Positions 48,910-55,077 of a stretch of 55,077 nt of DNA are shown here, piece after piece. The position numbers and the translations under genes are program-made. Positions within the stretch are counted from its first letter, which is position 1. Each line of letters starts with the position of its first letter. The stretch is from Gammaproteobacteria bacterium (GTDB taxonomy: Bacteria > Pseudomonadota > Gammaproteobacteria > Pseudomonadales > Azotimanducaceae): contig PAFU01000062.1 in assembly GCA_002704225.1 (NCBI GenBank), forward strand, positions 1 through 55,077. The letters are read 5' to 3'. The notes below the pieces were generated by a model. The model had not been told where the DNA came from and did no database searches. It saw only the letters and a list, made by a program, of their open reading frames with translations.

Positions 48910-48993
48910 CATTCTGACAGACACCGTGCATGCTAAGGCATCATTAAATGGTACGCTGAGACGCTACTCACCAGCCCTATTTTACCGACTCAT

Positions 48994-50637
48994 ATGCTGA
49001 ACCAACTCACCATCCGCAACTATGTCTTGGTCGACCAGCTCGACATCAGCTTTGCATCCGGCCTGACGGGCATTACCGGAGAATCCGGTGCTGGCAAATC
49101 CATTTTGTTGGGTGCCCTCGGCCTTCTGATGGGTGATCGAGCGAAAGCAGAGAGTGTTCGACCCGGTACAGAGAAGGCTGATGTCAGTGCCGAGTTTGCC
49201 TTACGCCCGGGTTCCGCACTGCATCAGCAGCTTTGCGCGGACGAACTCATCGAAGCCTCTGACGAGAGTTGCTTGGTCAGGCGCGTCATCAGCGCGGAAG
49301 GCCGGTCGAGAGCATTTATCAACAGCATTCCCGTCACCCTCGGCTACCTCAAGGATGCCGCAGAACACTTGGTCGACATTCAGGATCAAAACCAGCATCA
49401 GCGGCTCACGGATCGTACGGTTCAGCGCAACATGCTCGACGAATTTGCCGAGGCCAAACCGCTGGCTACAGAAGTAGCGAGTTTGTGGCAAGCCTGGCAG
49501 TACAGTGTGCATGAGATCGAACGCTTGCAGCAGCTCATCGCAACCCAAGACGACCGTAAAACATTGCTGCGCTACCAACTGGAAGAATTCGCGGCACTGA
49601 ATGTTGCCGAGGGCGAGTTAGCGGCTCTGGAAACCGAACACAAACGCTTGGCTCAGGCTCAGAACATTCAGGCTCAGCTCGCTCAAGTGCAGTCCAGCTT
49701 GGAAAACCTTGACGGCCTCCGCCACGCAACCAAGGTGATCGAGTCCATTGATGATAGCCACTCCGCGCTGGAAGCCGGCGTGGAAACACTCAATTCCGCT
49801 CTTGCGTTGGTCGATGATGCGGCGCGCGACCTGCGCCACTACGAGGATCAGGTTGTAGTGGACCCCCAAGCATTGGCAGATGCCGAAGCCCGATTGGAAC
49901 TCATGTACGACCTCGCGCGAAAGCACAAAATTCAGCCCGAACGGTTATACGAGCACGCGCAGACCCTACAGGACGAATTCGACGCGTTAGCCTCGGATCG
50001 CTCCATGCTGGAACAGCTCAGCGCAGACGAAGAGGCGCAACGCGAAGCGTACCGCGCCAAAGCCAAAACCCTCTCCGCTCGACGACGCAAAAAAGCCGGG
50101 GCGTTCACCAAGGCCATCGATCTCAATATGCACGCACTGGGCATCAAGGAAGGTGAGTTGAGCGTCGTCTTTCACGAACAAGAGGGCGAGTTTGGTCTGG
50201 AACAGATCGAATTCCACGTCCGCACCAACAAGCGTTTTGACGCTGGCCCCCTGAATAAAATTGCTTCAGGCGGAGAGCAAACGCGAATCAATCTGGCCAT
50301 CCAGATCGTCGCGGCACAGCGCAGCGAACTGCCCTGCTTGATTTTGGACGAAGCCGATGTGGGCGTCGGCGGCACCACGGCCGATACCGTTGGGCGCATT
50401 CTTCGAGAGCTGGCCGAACGCACACAGGTGATCTGTGTGACCCATGCACCACAGGTGGCTGCGAGATCGCACAATCATATGTGTGTGATCAAAAACGGCG
50501 CTCACACCGACATAACAGCTCTGTCTGAGGACGAGCGCATCGAAGAGCTGGCACGCATGTTGGCCGGAGCCGACGTCACCAGCAAAACACGTGACTACGC
50601 CAAGACCCTTCTCAGCGAAGCATCAACCGCGCATTAG
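48994..50637 (+). CDS. recN: DNA repair protein RecN
   Basis: The 547-residue SMC-like ATPase acts in double-strand break repair. The N-terminus MLNQLTIRNYVLVDQLDISF leads into Walker A (GITGESGAGKSILLGALG, about residues 28-45). The middle (about 150-370) is coiled coil with a central hinge-like break. The C-terminal half holds the ABC signature SGGEQTRINLAI (about residue 427) and Walker B LPCLILDEADVGVGG. Length matches E. coli (553). No ribosome site is obvious before ATG 48994, and no LexA box is visible upstream, although recN is a classic SOS gene. Confidence 0.97.
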   Translation: MLNQLTIRNYVLVDQLDISFASGLTGITGESGAGKSILLGALGLLMGDRAKAESVRPGTEKADVSAEFALRPGSALHQQLCADELIEASDESCLVRRVISAEGRSRAFINSIPVTLGYLKDAAEHLVDIQDQNQHQRLTDRTVQRNMLDEFAEAKPLATEVASLWQAWQYSVHEIERLQQLIATQDDRKTLLRYQLEEFAALNVAEGELAALETEHKRLAQAQNIQAQLAQVQSSLENLDGLRHATKVIESIDDSHSALEAGVETLNSALALVDDAARDLRHYEDQVVVDPQALADAEARLELMYDLARKHKIQPERLYEHAQTLQDEFDALASDRSMLEQLSADEEAQREAYRAKAKTLSARRRKKAGAFTKAIDLNMHALGIKEGELSVVFHEQEGEFGLEQIEFHVRTNKRFDAGPLNKIASGGEQTRINLAIQIVAAQRSELPCLILDEADVGVGGTTADTVGRILRELAERTQVICVTHAPQVAARSHNHMCVIKNGAHTDITALSEDERIEELARMLAGADVTSKTRDYAKTLLSEASTAH

Positions 50638-50740
50638 AACCAATACGGCTTTAGAACCGCCCGAGATTAATTCAACAATTCATCCACATCTGCGCGATAA
50701 CCGATGGTGCTGAACCCGAGGAGCCTTTAACATCACGCCC

Positions 50741-51178
50741 ATGAAATATCTCTACTTAACCGTACTCGCCCTTAGCGTTGGCGGGTGCAGCATGCCCCAG
50801 ATCAAAGTGCCGGACCTGAAAATACCTCGGGTGTATAAGCTGTCCGTGCAGCAAGGCAATGTCATCACCCAAGAAATGGTTGATCGCCTAGAACCAGGCA
50901 TGACAAGGAATCAGGTGGAATACGTCATGGGGCGTCCCGTGCTTAAGGACCCGTTTGATGATGATCAGTGGGTCTATCTTTACACCCTTGAAGTGCCCGA
51001 TGTTTTCATACAAGCGTTCAAAATGGTGCTGATCTTTGAAGAGGATACGCTGGTCAGCATTACCGGAGATTACGTACCCACCACAGCGGAAGAGAAGGCT
51101 CAAAGTGAGGCTCAAGAAGCAGCCGAACAAGGTGCTGAAGAGGCGGCAGTTGAGGATGTCTCTGACGAAGTAACCTAG
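50741..51178 (+). CDS. bamE: Outer membrane assembly lipoprotein BamE
   Basis: The 145-residue protein has a signal peptide with a lipobox (LSVGGC, Cys16) and the SmpA/OmlA fold: QQGNVITQEMVDRLEPGMTRNQVEYVMGRPVL and DDDQWVYLYTLE are family signatures. It is a subunit of the BAM complex that inserts outer-membrane beta-barrels. The C-terminal ~35 residues are acidic and alanine-rich, an extension not present in E. coli BamE (113). In Pseudomonas fur lies between recN and this gene; here the gap is only 103 bases. The stop codons of bamE and rnfH overlap tail to tail by four bases. Confidence 0.95.
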   Translation: MKYLYLTVLALSVGGCSMPQIKVPDLKIPRVYKLSVQQGNVITQEMVDRLEPGMTRNQVEYVMGRPVLKDPFDDDQWVYLYTLEVPDVFIQAFKMVLIFEEDTLVSITGDYVPTTAEEKAQSEAQEAAEQGAEEAAVEDVSDEVT

Positions 51179-51456
51179 CTACTGGACCGCTGACTCTCGG
51201 CTCTGAGTCGTCTGGCGGTTTTCGGATCGACCTGCAAGGGCCGATACACTTCCAGCCGGTCACCGGTTTTCAGCACGCTCTCCACCGGCCTCAATTGGCC
51301 GAAAACACCAACCGCCGACTCGTCAACTTGCCAGCCCGAGCATTCTGGCATCTGGGCAAGACGCTCTATCGCCTGAGCTATCGTTGCGCCATCAGGTAAC
51401 GCAATCTCCACTTGATGCTGACGGTCTGGCAACGCGTAGAGCACCTCGACATTCAT
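51175..51456 (-). CDS. rnfH: RnfH family ubiquitin-like protein
   Basis: The 93-residue protein has a beta-grasp (ubiquitin-like) fold: MNVEVLYALPDRQHQVEIALPDGATIAQAIE, then VGVFGQLRPVESVLKTGDRLEVYRPL, the family signature (residues 49-74). The function is not known. The gene is conserved next to ratA and smpB in gammaproteobacteria. It overlaps ratA by four bases (ATGA) and is therefore translationally coupled. Confidence 0.94.
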   Translation of the reverse strand: MNVEVLYALPDRQHQVEIALPDGATIAQAIERLAQMPECSGWQVDESAVGVFGQLRPVESVLKTGDRLEVYRPLQVDPKTARRLRAESQRSSS

Positions 51457-51908
51457 CCGCTTTCTCGCTTGCCGGCAAGGCCAATTCGCTGAGAAAACGC
51501 GTCGACCATACGATCAGCGGCTTTTTGCGCAATGGGATGAATCAAACCGGCAAGCAAGCCCGAGGCCACGAATTCCAGTTGCAGGTCAATGCGACAACCC
51601 TCGTCTCCTAACGCTTTGAAACGCCACTCGCCCTCTAGGCGCTGGAAGGGGCCGCTTTTCAGCGACACCTCAATGCGCTGGTTAAGCACACCCTTGTTGA
51701 GCGTCACAAAACCATATTCCGCCCCAGCCTTGGCTGCCGTCACTTTCGCCTCGACCCAATCCACTTGATCTTCATCTTGATGGCGACTGAGCACAGTAAC
51801 CGCATCACAGCCCGGCAAAAATTCCGGGTACCGCTCAATGTCCGCGACCACATCATAAGCGTGGGCCACGGGCACCATCAGCAGACACGAGCGGGAAATT
51901 TCCGTCAC
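51453..51908 (-). CDS. ratA: RatA/CoQ10-type START-domain protein
   Basis: From GTG 51908, which aligns with the start of E. coli RatA, the protein has 151 residues. It has a SRPBCC/START fold: [35 protein letters not shown] at the N-terminus (residues 1-35) is the family hallmark, and GPFQRLEGEWRFKAL and a C-terminal helix follow. E. coli RatA was reported to block 70S formation, while eukaryotic homologues (Coq10) bind ubiquinone, so a quinone-related role is equally possible. Its GTG overlaps the stop of the upstream transporter gene (GTGA). Confidence 0.93.
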   Translation of the reverse strand: MTEISRSCLLMVPVAHAYDVVADIERYPEFLPGCDAVTVLSRHQDEDQVDWVEAKVTAAKAGAEYGFVTLNKGVLNQRIEVSLKSGPFQRLEGEWRFKALGDEGCRIDLQLEFVASGLLAGLIHPIAQKAADRMVDAFSQRIGLAGKRESG

Positions 51909-53287
51909 TGCCAAAGGCCTGACAGCATGGGCCAAATGGTACTGAGAAATACCGCCAAGACTCCCAAGGGCGCGACGATGCCAGCGACCACTTTCCAAGC
52001 CCAACCCAGAATCGGGTTTTCGATGCCCAACTGTTGCTCAACCATGCCCCTAGGTAGCAGCCAGATAGCAAAGAACGTGATCAACATGCCCCCGAGCGGC
52101 AGCAAAATATTTTGCGAAAAATAATCCACGCTATCGAAAAACGTTAGACCGCCGACAAAGGTGACATCGCTCCAGACATTAAAGGAGAACACCGTTCCTA
52201 GGCCCAAGGCCCAACAAATGACGCCGAGGCTGATGGCGACCCGCTGTCGCTTCGCATTGTATTCTTCCACTAAGAACGACAGCGCAGGCTCCGTCAGCGA
52301 AATGGCCGACGTGATTGCCGCAAAACTCAGCAGCAAAAAGAACAGTGCGCCGAAGATGCTGCCAAAAGGCATCTGACCAAATGCCAGCGGTAAGGTGACA
52401 AAGGTGAGGCCGGGGCCCTGCGCCACTTCTAACCCATTGGCAAAGACGATGGGAAAGATCGCCAGACCCGCCGCCACGGCTATCAGTGTATCCAGCGCCG
52501 CGATGGTCACCACCGTCGTGCCAAGGTTGGCGTCATCGGGCACATAGGCTCCGTAAGCCATCATGGTACCCATGCCCAGACTCAGGGTGAAAAAGGCTTG
52601 GCCCATGGCGATCAACCAAGAATCGGCGGTGACCGCATCCCACTTCATATCGAACATAAAGGCGAAGCCCTGATCAAAACCGCCTGAATTGAAGCTGTAG
52701 ACCAACAGGGCAATCAAGAGCAAAAACAACAGGGGCATAAACCAACGGATTGCGGCCTCCAGTCCCTGGGTCACTCCTCGGCCAACAATCCATATGGTGA
52801 GAATCATAAAGGCGGTTTGATACGCGATAAGCTCGAAAGGGCTCGCTAGAAAATCATCGAAACTCTGACCTACCGCCTGCGCGGATGCGCCCTCAAAGGC
52901 CCCACTGCCGCTGAGCCATACGTAGTTCACCGCCCAGCCGGCAATCACCGCGTAATAGGACAGAATCAAAAATCCCGCCAGCACACCCATCCACCCTAAA
53001 ACAGACCAACGCTGACTGCGTCCCGAGGCCTTGGCCAGTTTGCGCATGGTATGAATGGGACTGGAGCGGCCTTGTCGCCCCAGCAATACTTCACTGACCA
53101 TAATCGGGATACCCACCGCGGCGATACACACCAGATAGATCAGCACAAAAGCGCCGCCGCCATTTTCACCAGCAATGTACGGGAACTTCCAGATATTGCC
53201 CAAACCCACAGCAGAGCCTGCGGCGGCAAGCACAAAAAGCCACCGGCTGGACCAGCGCTGTGAAGACACCGAAGTGGATGTAGTCAT
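51905..53287 (-). CDS. Neurotransmitter:sodium symporter (NSS/SNF) family transporter
   Basis: The 460-residue protein has about twelve transmembrane segments of the LeuT fold. The N-terminus after a short charged tail ([15 protein letters not shown]) contains the sodium/substrate-site segment [27 protein letters not shown] (residues about 18-44), the SNF signature, and [16 protein letters not shown] carries the unwound TM6 region. The substrate is probably an amino acid, but this cannot be fixed. In Pseudomonas ratA has no such neighbour; here the transporter stop and ratA start share four bases, so the genes are coupled in an NSS-ratA-rnfH unit. Confidence 0.93.
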   Translation of the reverse strand: MTTSTSVSSQRWSSRWLFVLAAAGSAVGLGNIWKFPYIAGENGGGAFVLIYLVCIAAVGIPIMVSEVLLGRQGRSSPIHTMRKLAKASGRSQRWSVLGWMGVLAGFLILSYYAVIAGWAVNYVWLSGSGAFEGASAQAVGQSFDDFLASPFELIAYQTAFMILTIWIVGRGVTQGLEAAIRWFMPLLFLLLIALLVYSFNSGGFDQGFAFMFDMKWDAVTADSWLIAMGQAFFTLSLGMGTMMAYGAYVPDDANLGTTVVTIAALDTLIAVAAGLAIFPIVFANGLEVAQGPGLTFVTLPLAFGQMPFGSIFGALFFLLLSFAAITSAISLTEPALSFLVEEYNAKRQRVAISLGVICWALGLGTVFSFNVWSDVTFVGGLTFFDSVDYFSQNILLPLGGMLITFFAIWLLPRGMVEQQLGIENPILGWAWKVVAGIVAPLGVLAVFLSTIWPMLSGLWQ

Positions 53288-53391
53288 GAGAACCTCTCAC
53301 CAAAGATAGCGCGGATTGTACTACCGAATTCCGTCGCCATGACCAGAACTCAACATAATTGCCAAATTGCTACCGAACCCTGCGGTATGAA

Positions 53392-53420
53392 TTCAGAGCC
53401 GCAGCAGAGTGCTATATACT
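53392..53420 (+). promoter_or_regulatory. Probable smpB promoter
   Basis: TTCAGA (53392-53397; four of six consensus bases) is followed by a 17-base spacer and TATACT (53415-53420). It lies 38 bases upstream of the smpB ATG at 53459. Confidence 0.6.
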
Positions 53421-53458
53421 CCCCAGCGCTTCACCCTCTAAGTCACTCGGACACGCCC

Positions 53459-53938
53459 ATGGCAAAGTCAGGAAAAAAAACCAGCCCCGGCAGCATTGCG
53501 CAGAACCGGCGTGCCCGTCATGACTACTTTATTGAAGACAAGTTTGAGGCCGGACTGATGCTGATGGGCTGGGAAGTGAAAAGCATTCGTGACGGCAAGG
53601 TGCAACTGGCAGAAGCCTTTGTACAGATTCACCAAGGCGAAGCCTACCTCGCAGGCTGCAATATCACTCCGCTGCTGAGTGCATCAACCCACGTCATCGC
53701 TGAACCCCAGCGCATGCGCAAGTTGCTGCTGCACGCCAAAGAACTGTCTCGTCTGTTCATTGCCAGTCAGCAAAAGGGGTACACCATCGTGCCACTGGCT
53801 CTGTATTGGAAAGGCAACAAAGTGAAGTGTGAAATCGCCTTGGGCAAGGGTAAGAAGCAGCACGATAAACGCGATGCCACGCGCGAAAAAGACTGGGCGC
53901 GAGACAAGCAGCGGCTATTTAAGGTGACGCGCCAATAG
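53459..53938 (+). CDS. smpB: SsrA-binding protein SmpB
   Basis: From ATG 53459 the protein has 159 residues (E. coli 160). It binds tmRNA and mimics the anticodon arm during trans-translation. [36 protein letters not shown] is the N-terminal signature (about residues 13-48), and CNITPLL and the basic C-terminal tail [21 protein letters not shown] are conserved. A longer open frame upstream is not family-like. Its partner ssrA begins about 970 bases downstream. Its 3' end overlaps the 3' end of the RibH-like gene by 20 bases. Confidence 0.97.
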   Translation: MAKSGKKTSPGSIAQNRRARHDYFIEDKFEAGLMLMGWEVKSIRDGKVQLAEAFVQIHQGEAYLAGCNITPLLSASTHVIAEPQRMRKLLLHAKELSRLFIASQQKGYTIVPLALYWKGNKVKCEIALGKGKKQHDKRDATREKDWARDKQRLFKVTRQ

Positions 53939-54407
53939 ACCGTCGCCAAGCGACCATTTCAATTGCCGCTACCGCAGCCTCGATCCCTTTATTGAATTCA
54001 TCGTCAGACGCCCGATCGACAGCCTGCTGCATGGTAAACACCGGCAAGATCTCGACCACGACCGGACGACGAAAATCGTGCATCACCGAACCCAAGCCGC
54101 GCATGGACTCTTCGCTGATCATCTCAAAATGCAGGGTGTCTCCCTTGATGATCACGCCGAAACAAATGATCGCATCGATCTGCTGTTCAACGTCTTGCGC
54201 CAATAGGTCTCTAGCCGCCAGCGGGATTTCCAACGAGCCCGGCAGCGTGTGGGTGTGGATATCTGTGTAGCCTGCCTGACCCAATACCTGCTGACAGGCC
54301 TCGGTCATGCTCTGCACCAGTTCCGGATACCACTTCGATTGCAGAATGCAGATACGCCCCGGCCGATCGATGGCTGGCAAGCCCGAGGTATCCACCACGG
54401 TTTTCAT
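53919..54407 (-). CDS. Lumazine synthase (RibH)-like protein
   Basis: The 162-residue protein has the RibH fold: [16 protein letters not shown] (canonical proteins have a RFN-type segment here), [17 protein letters not shown] (canonical VPGALEIP), [19 protein letters not shown] with the catalytic-type histidine, and [16 protein letters not shown] near the C-terminus. The SKWYPE segment and [17 protein letters not shown] (canonical GVLTT) differ from housekeeping RibH and recall the type II/RibH2 branch. It may make 6,7-dimethyl-8-ribityllumazine, or be a paralogue with another role. It directly follows, with no gap, a small winged-helix-like gene, and lies outside any visible riboflavin operon. 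Confidence 0.8.
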   Translation of the reverse strand: MKTVVDTSGLPAIDRPGRICILQSKWYPELVQSMTEACQQVLGQAGYTDIHTHTLPGSLEIPLAARDLLAQDVEQQIDAIICFGVIIKGDTLHFEMISEESMRGLGSVMHDFRRPVVVEILPVFTMQQAVDRASDDEFNKGIEAAVAAIEMVAWRRSIGASP

Positions 54408-54653
54408 TCAGGCGACGCCCTCGACCCTCTGCTCAGGTACGACTAGCCAAGCCCCAGATCCTGTATCCAAGGTGATGCGGCCTGCGTCCGAGAGCGCGCT
54501 GCAATCGGCTCGCAACTGCCAGGCTGGCACCGGGGCGTTCTCTTCGCGCAGAACATCTGCGATTGCGCCGACACGCACAAGGCCGTCACCGGCTTCGGCG
54601 ATTCCCTGCATAACGGAGAAGACTTTTTCGATTCGTCTGGAATCTACACTCAT
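54408..54653 (-). CDS. Small winged-helix-like protein of unknown function
   Basis: From ATG 54653 the product has 81 residues (an open frame extends to 54743). I do not recognise it. The pattern suggests a winged helix: RRIEKVFSVMQGIAEAG (helix 1), VRVGAIADVLREE (helix 2), PAWQLRADCSALSDAGRI (recognition helix), then TLDTGSGAWLVV (wing). Its stop codon abuts the ATG of the RibH-like gene without a spacer, so the two are one translational unit. It may regulate that gene or ssrA, with which it is divergent; this is inference. Confidence 0.6.
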   Translation of the reverse strand: MSVDSRRIEKVFSVMQGIAEAGDGLVRVGAIADVLREENAPVPAWQLRADCSALSDAGRITLDTGSGAWLVVPEQRVEGVA

Positions 54654-54789
54654 GCGCTCTACTCGGCTTTTTACTACAACGCGATTTTGTACCAGAAAGC
54701 ATACACCGCCGCCAGAAAACTTATGATGTGACGACAGCCTCACTTATCGGCTCAAACCGCGGTTAACGCTAAGGGCAATGACGCGAATG

Positions 54790-54798
54790 TGTTATACT
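54790..54798 (+). promoter_or_regulatory. Candidate ssrA promoter (extended -10)
   Basis: TGTTATACT (TG at 54790-54791, TATACT at 54793-54798) is an extended -10 about 107 bases before the mature tmRNA 5' end. No good -35 is present at the right spacing. The implied precursor leader of about 100 bases would need processing by RNase P. Confidence 0.4.
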
Positions 54799-54905
54799 TT
54801 ACGACGATTCAACAACGAACAGAGCGGGAGCTAAAAACAGCGAACGACCCTTTTGAACAATGACCGATGTTATGAACGCGTTAGAAACGCGCTCACTAAG
54901 AACAT

Positions 54906-55077
54906 GGGGGCGACTTGGTTTCGACGCGGGTATCAAAGTTTGCGGTGCATGCCGAGAGGGTAGTGACTCTCGTAAAACAATCGCTGTAACTTTTATAGTT
55001 GCCAACGACGAAAACTACGCACTAGCGGCCTAAAAAACCCGCTTACGTCCATGATTCGTTTCTTGCTAGGAGAAATG
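54906..55077 (+). ncRNA. ssrA: Transfer-messenger RNA (tmRNA), 5' part (truncated by window edge)
   Basis: The gene begins GGGGGCGACTTGGTTTCGAC, the tRNA-like 5' end. The segment GGTGCATGCCGAG is conserved with E. coli. The tag reading frame at 55001-55033 encodes ANDENYALAA followed by TAA, identical to the coded part of the E. coli tag. The 3' half with the remaining pseudoknots and the CCA end is beyond the window. Confidence 0.97.

Noticed and set aside
48900..48993. LexA (SOS) box expected upstream of recN
   Set aside because: No CTGT-N8-ACAG-like sequence could be found; CTGACAGACACC at about 48915-48926 lacks the second half.

Overview
The window looks like a core-genome segment of a free-living gammaproteobacterium, most likely in the broad Pseudomonadales/Oceanospirillales area. 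The evidence is the 5' part of a gammaproteobacterial 16S rRNA gene, a tmRNA tag ANDENYALAA, and long gene-order agreement (from memory of Pseudomonas) with two Pseudomonas chromosomal blocks: tyrS-mepM-anmK-erpA next to an rrn operon, and the sfsA-dksA-gluQ-(cbrAB)-pcnB-pgi-acs / pnp-rpsO-truB-rbfA-infB-nusA-rimP-tRNA-secG-tpiA-glmM-folP-ftsH-rlmE-yhbY-greA-carBA-dapB-dnaJK-grpE-recN-bamE-rnfH-ratA-smpB block. I cannot name a species. No insertion sequence, prophage, integron or CRISPR array is visible.

Layout. 1-900: 5' end of a 16S gene (minus strand) with leader, boxA and promoter. 901-5700: tyrS (minus), mepM and anmK (plus, overlapping), then erpA, a bactofilin and a DUF6776-type membrane protein (minus). 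6667-9478: hemJ, hemL and a PfkB sugar/nucleoside kinase (plus). 9484-11351: sfsA and a PLP aminotransferase (minus). 11428-19971: dksA, gluQ, an unusual sigma-54-activator-like regulator, pcnB, a deoxynucleoside kinase, pgi and acs (plus), closed by a bidirectional terminator. 20043-29343: the initiator-tRNA/transcription/translation operon (tRNA-fMet, rimP, nusA, infB, rbfA, truB, rpsO, pnp) and tRNA-Leu. 29396-37252: secG, tpiA, an interposed MFS transporter, glmM, folP, ftsH, rlmE (all minus). 37326-43640: yhbY (plus), then greA, carB, carA, dapB (minus). 43722-48787: dnaJ, dnaK, grpE, hrcA (minus). 48994-55077: recN, bamE (plus), rnfH, ratA and an NSS transporter (minus), smpB (plus), a lumazine-synthase-like gene with a small winged-helix-like gene (minus), and the start of ssrA (plus).

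How it works together. Most genes serve RNA and protein synthesis and quality control: rRNA, initiator tRNA, IF2, NusA, RimP, RbfA, TruB, RlmE, YhbY, GreA, PNPase, PcnB, SmpB/tmRNA, FtsH and DnaKJ-GrpE. Around these are precursor pathways: heme (hemJ, hemL), carbamoyl phosphate (carAB), lysine/cell wall (dapB, glmM, anmK, mepM), folate (folP) and acetate activation (acs).

The departures from the expected layout are the interesting part. The regulator in the cbrB slot has lost the GAFTGA loop and key receiver residues and has no cbrA beside it. folK-panBCD is absent from its usual place and a deoxynucleoside kinase sits there. fur is absent between recN and bamE. hrcA sits upstream of a good sigma-32-type grpE promoter, yet no CIRCE operator is visible. 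A RibH-like protein lies between smpB and ssrA. The initiator tRNA has a U1-U72 opposition in place of C1-A72. I found no clear-cut new multi-gene system; the strongest candidate for new biology is the degenerate activator at 12984-14300.
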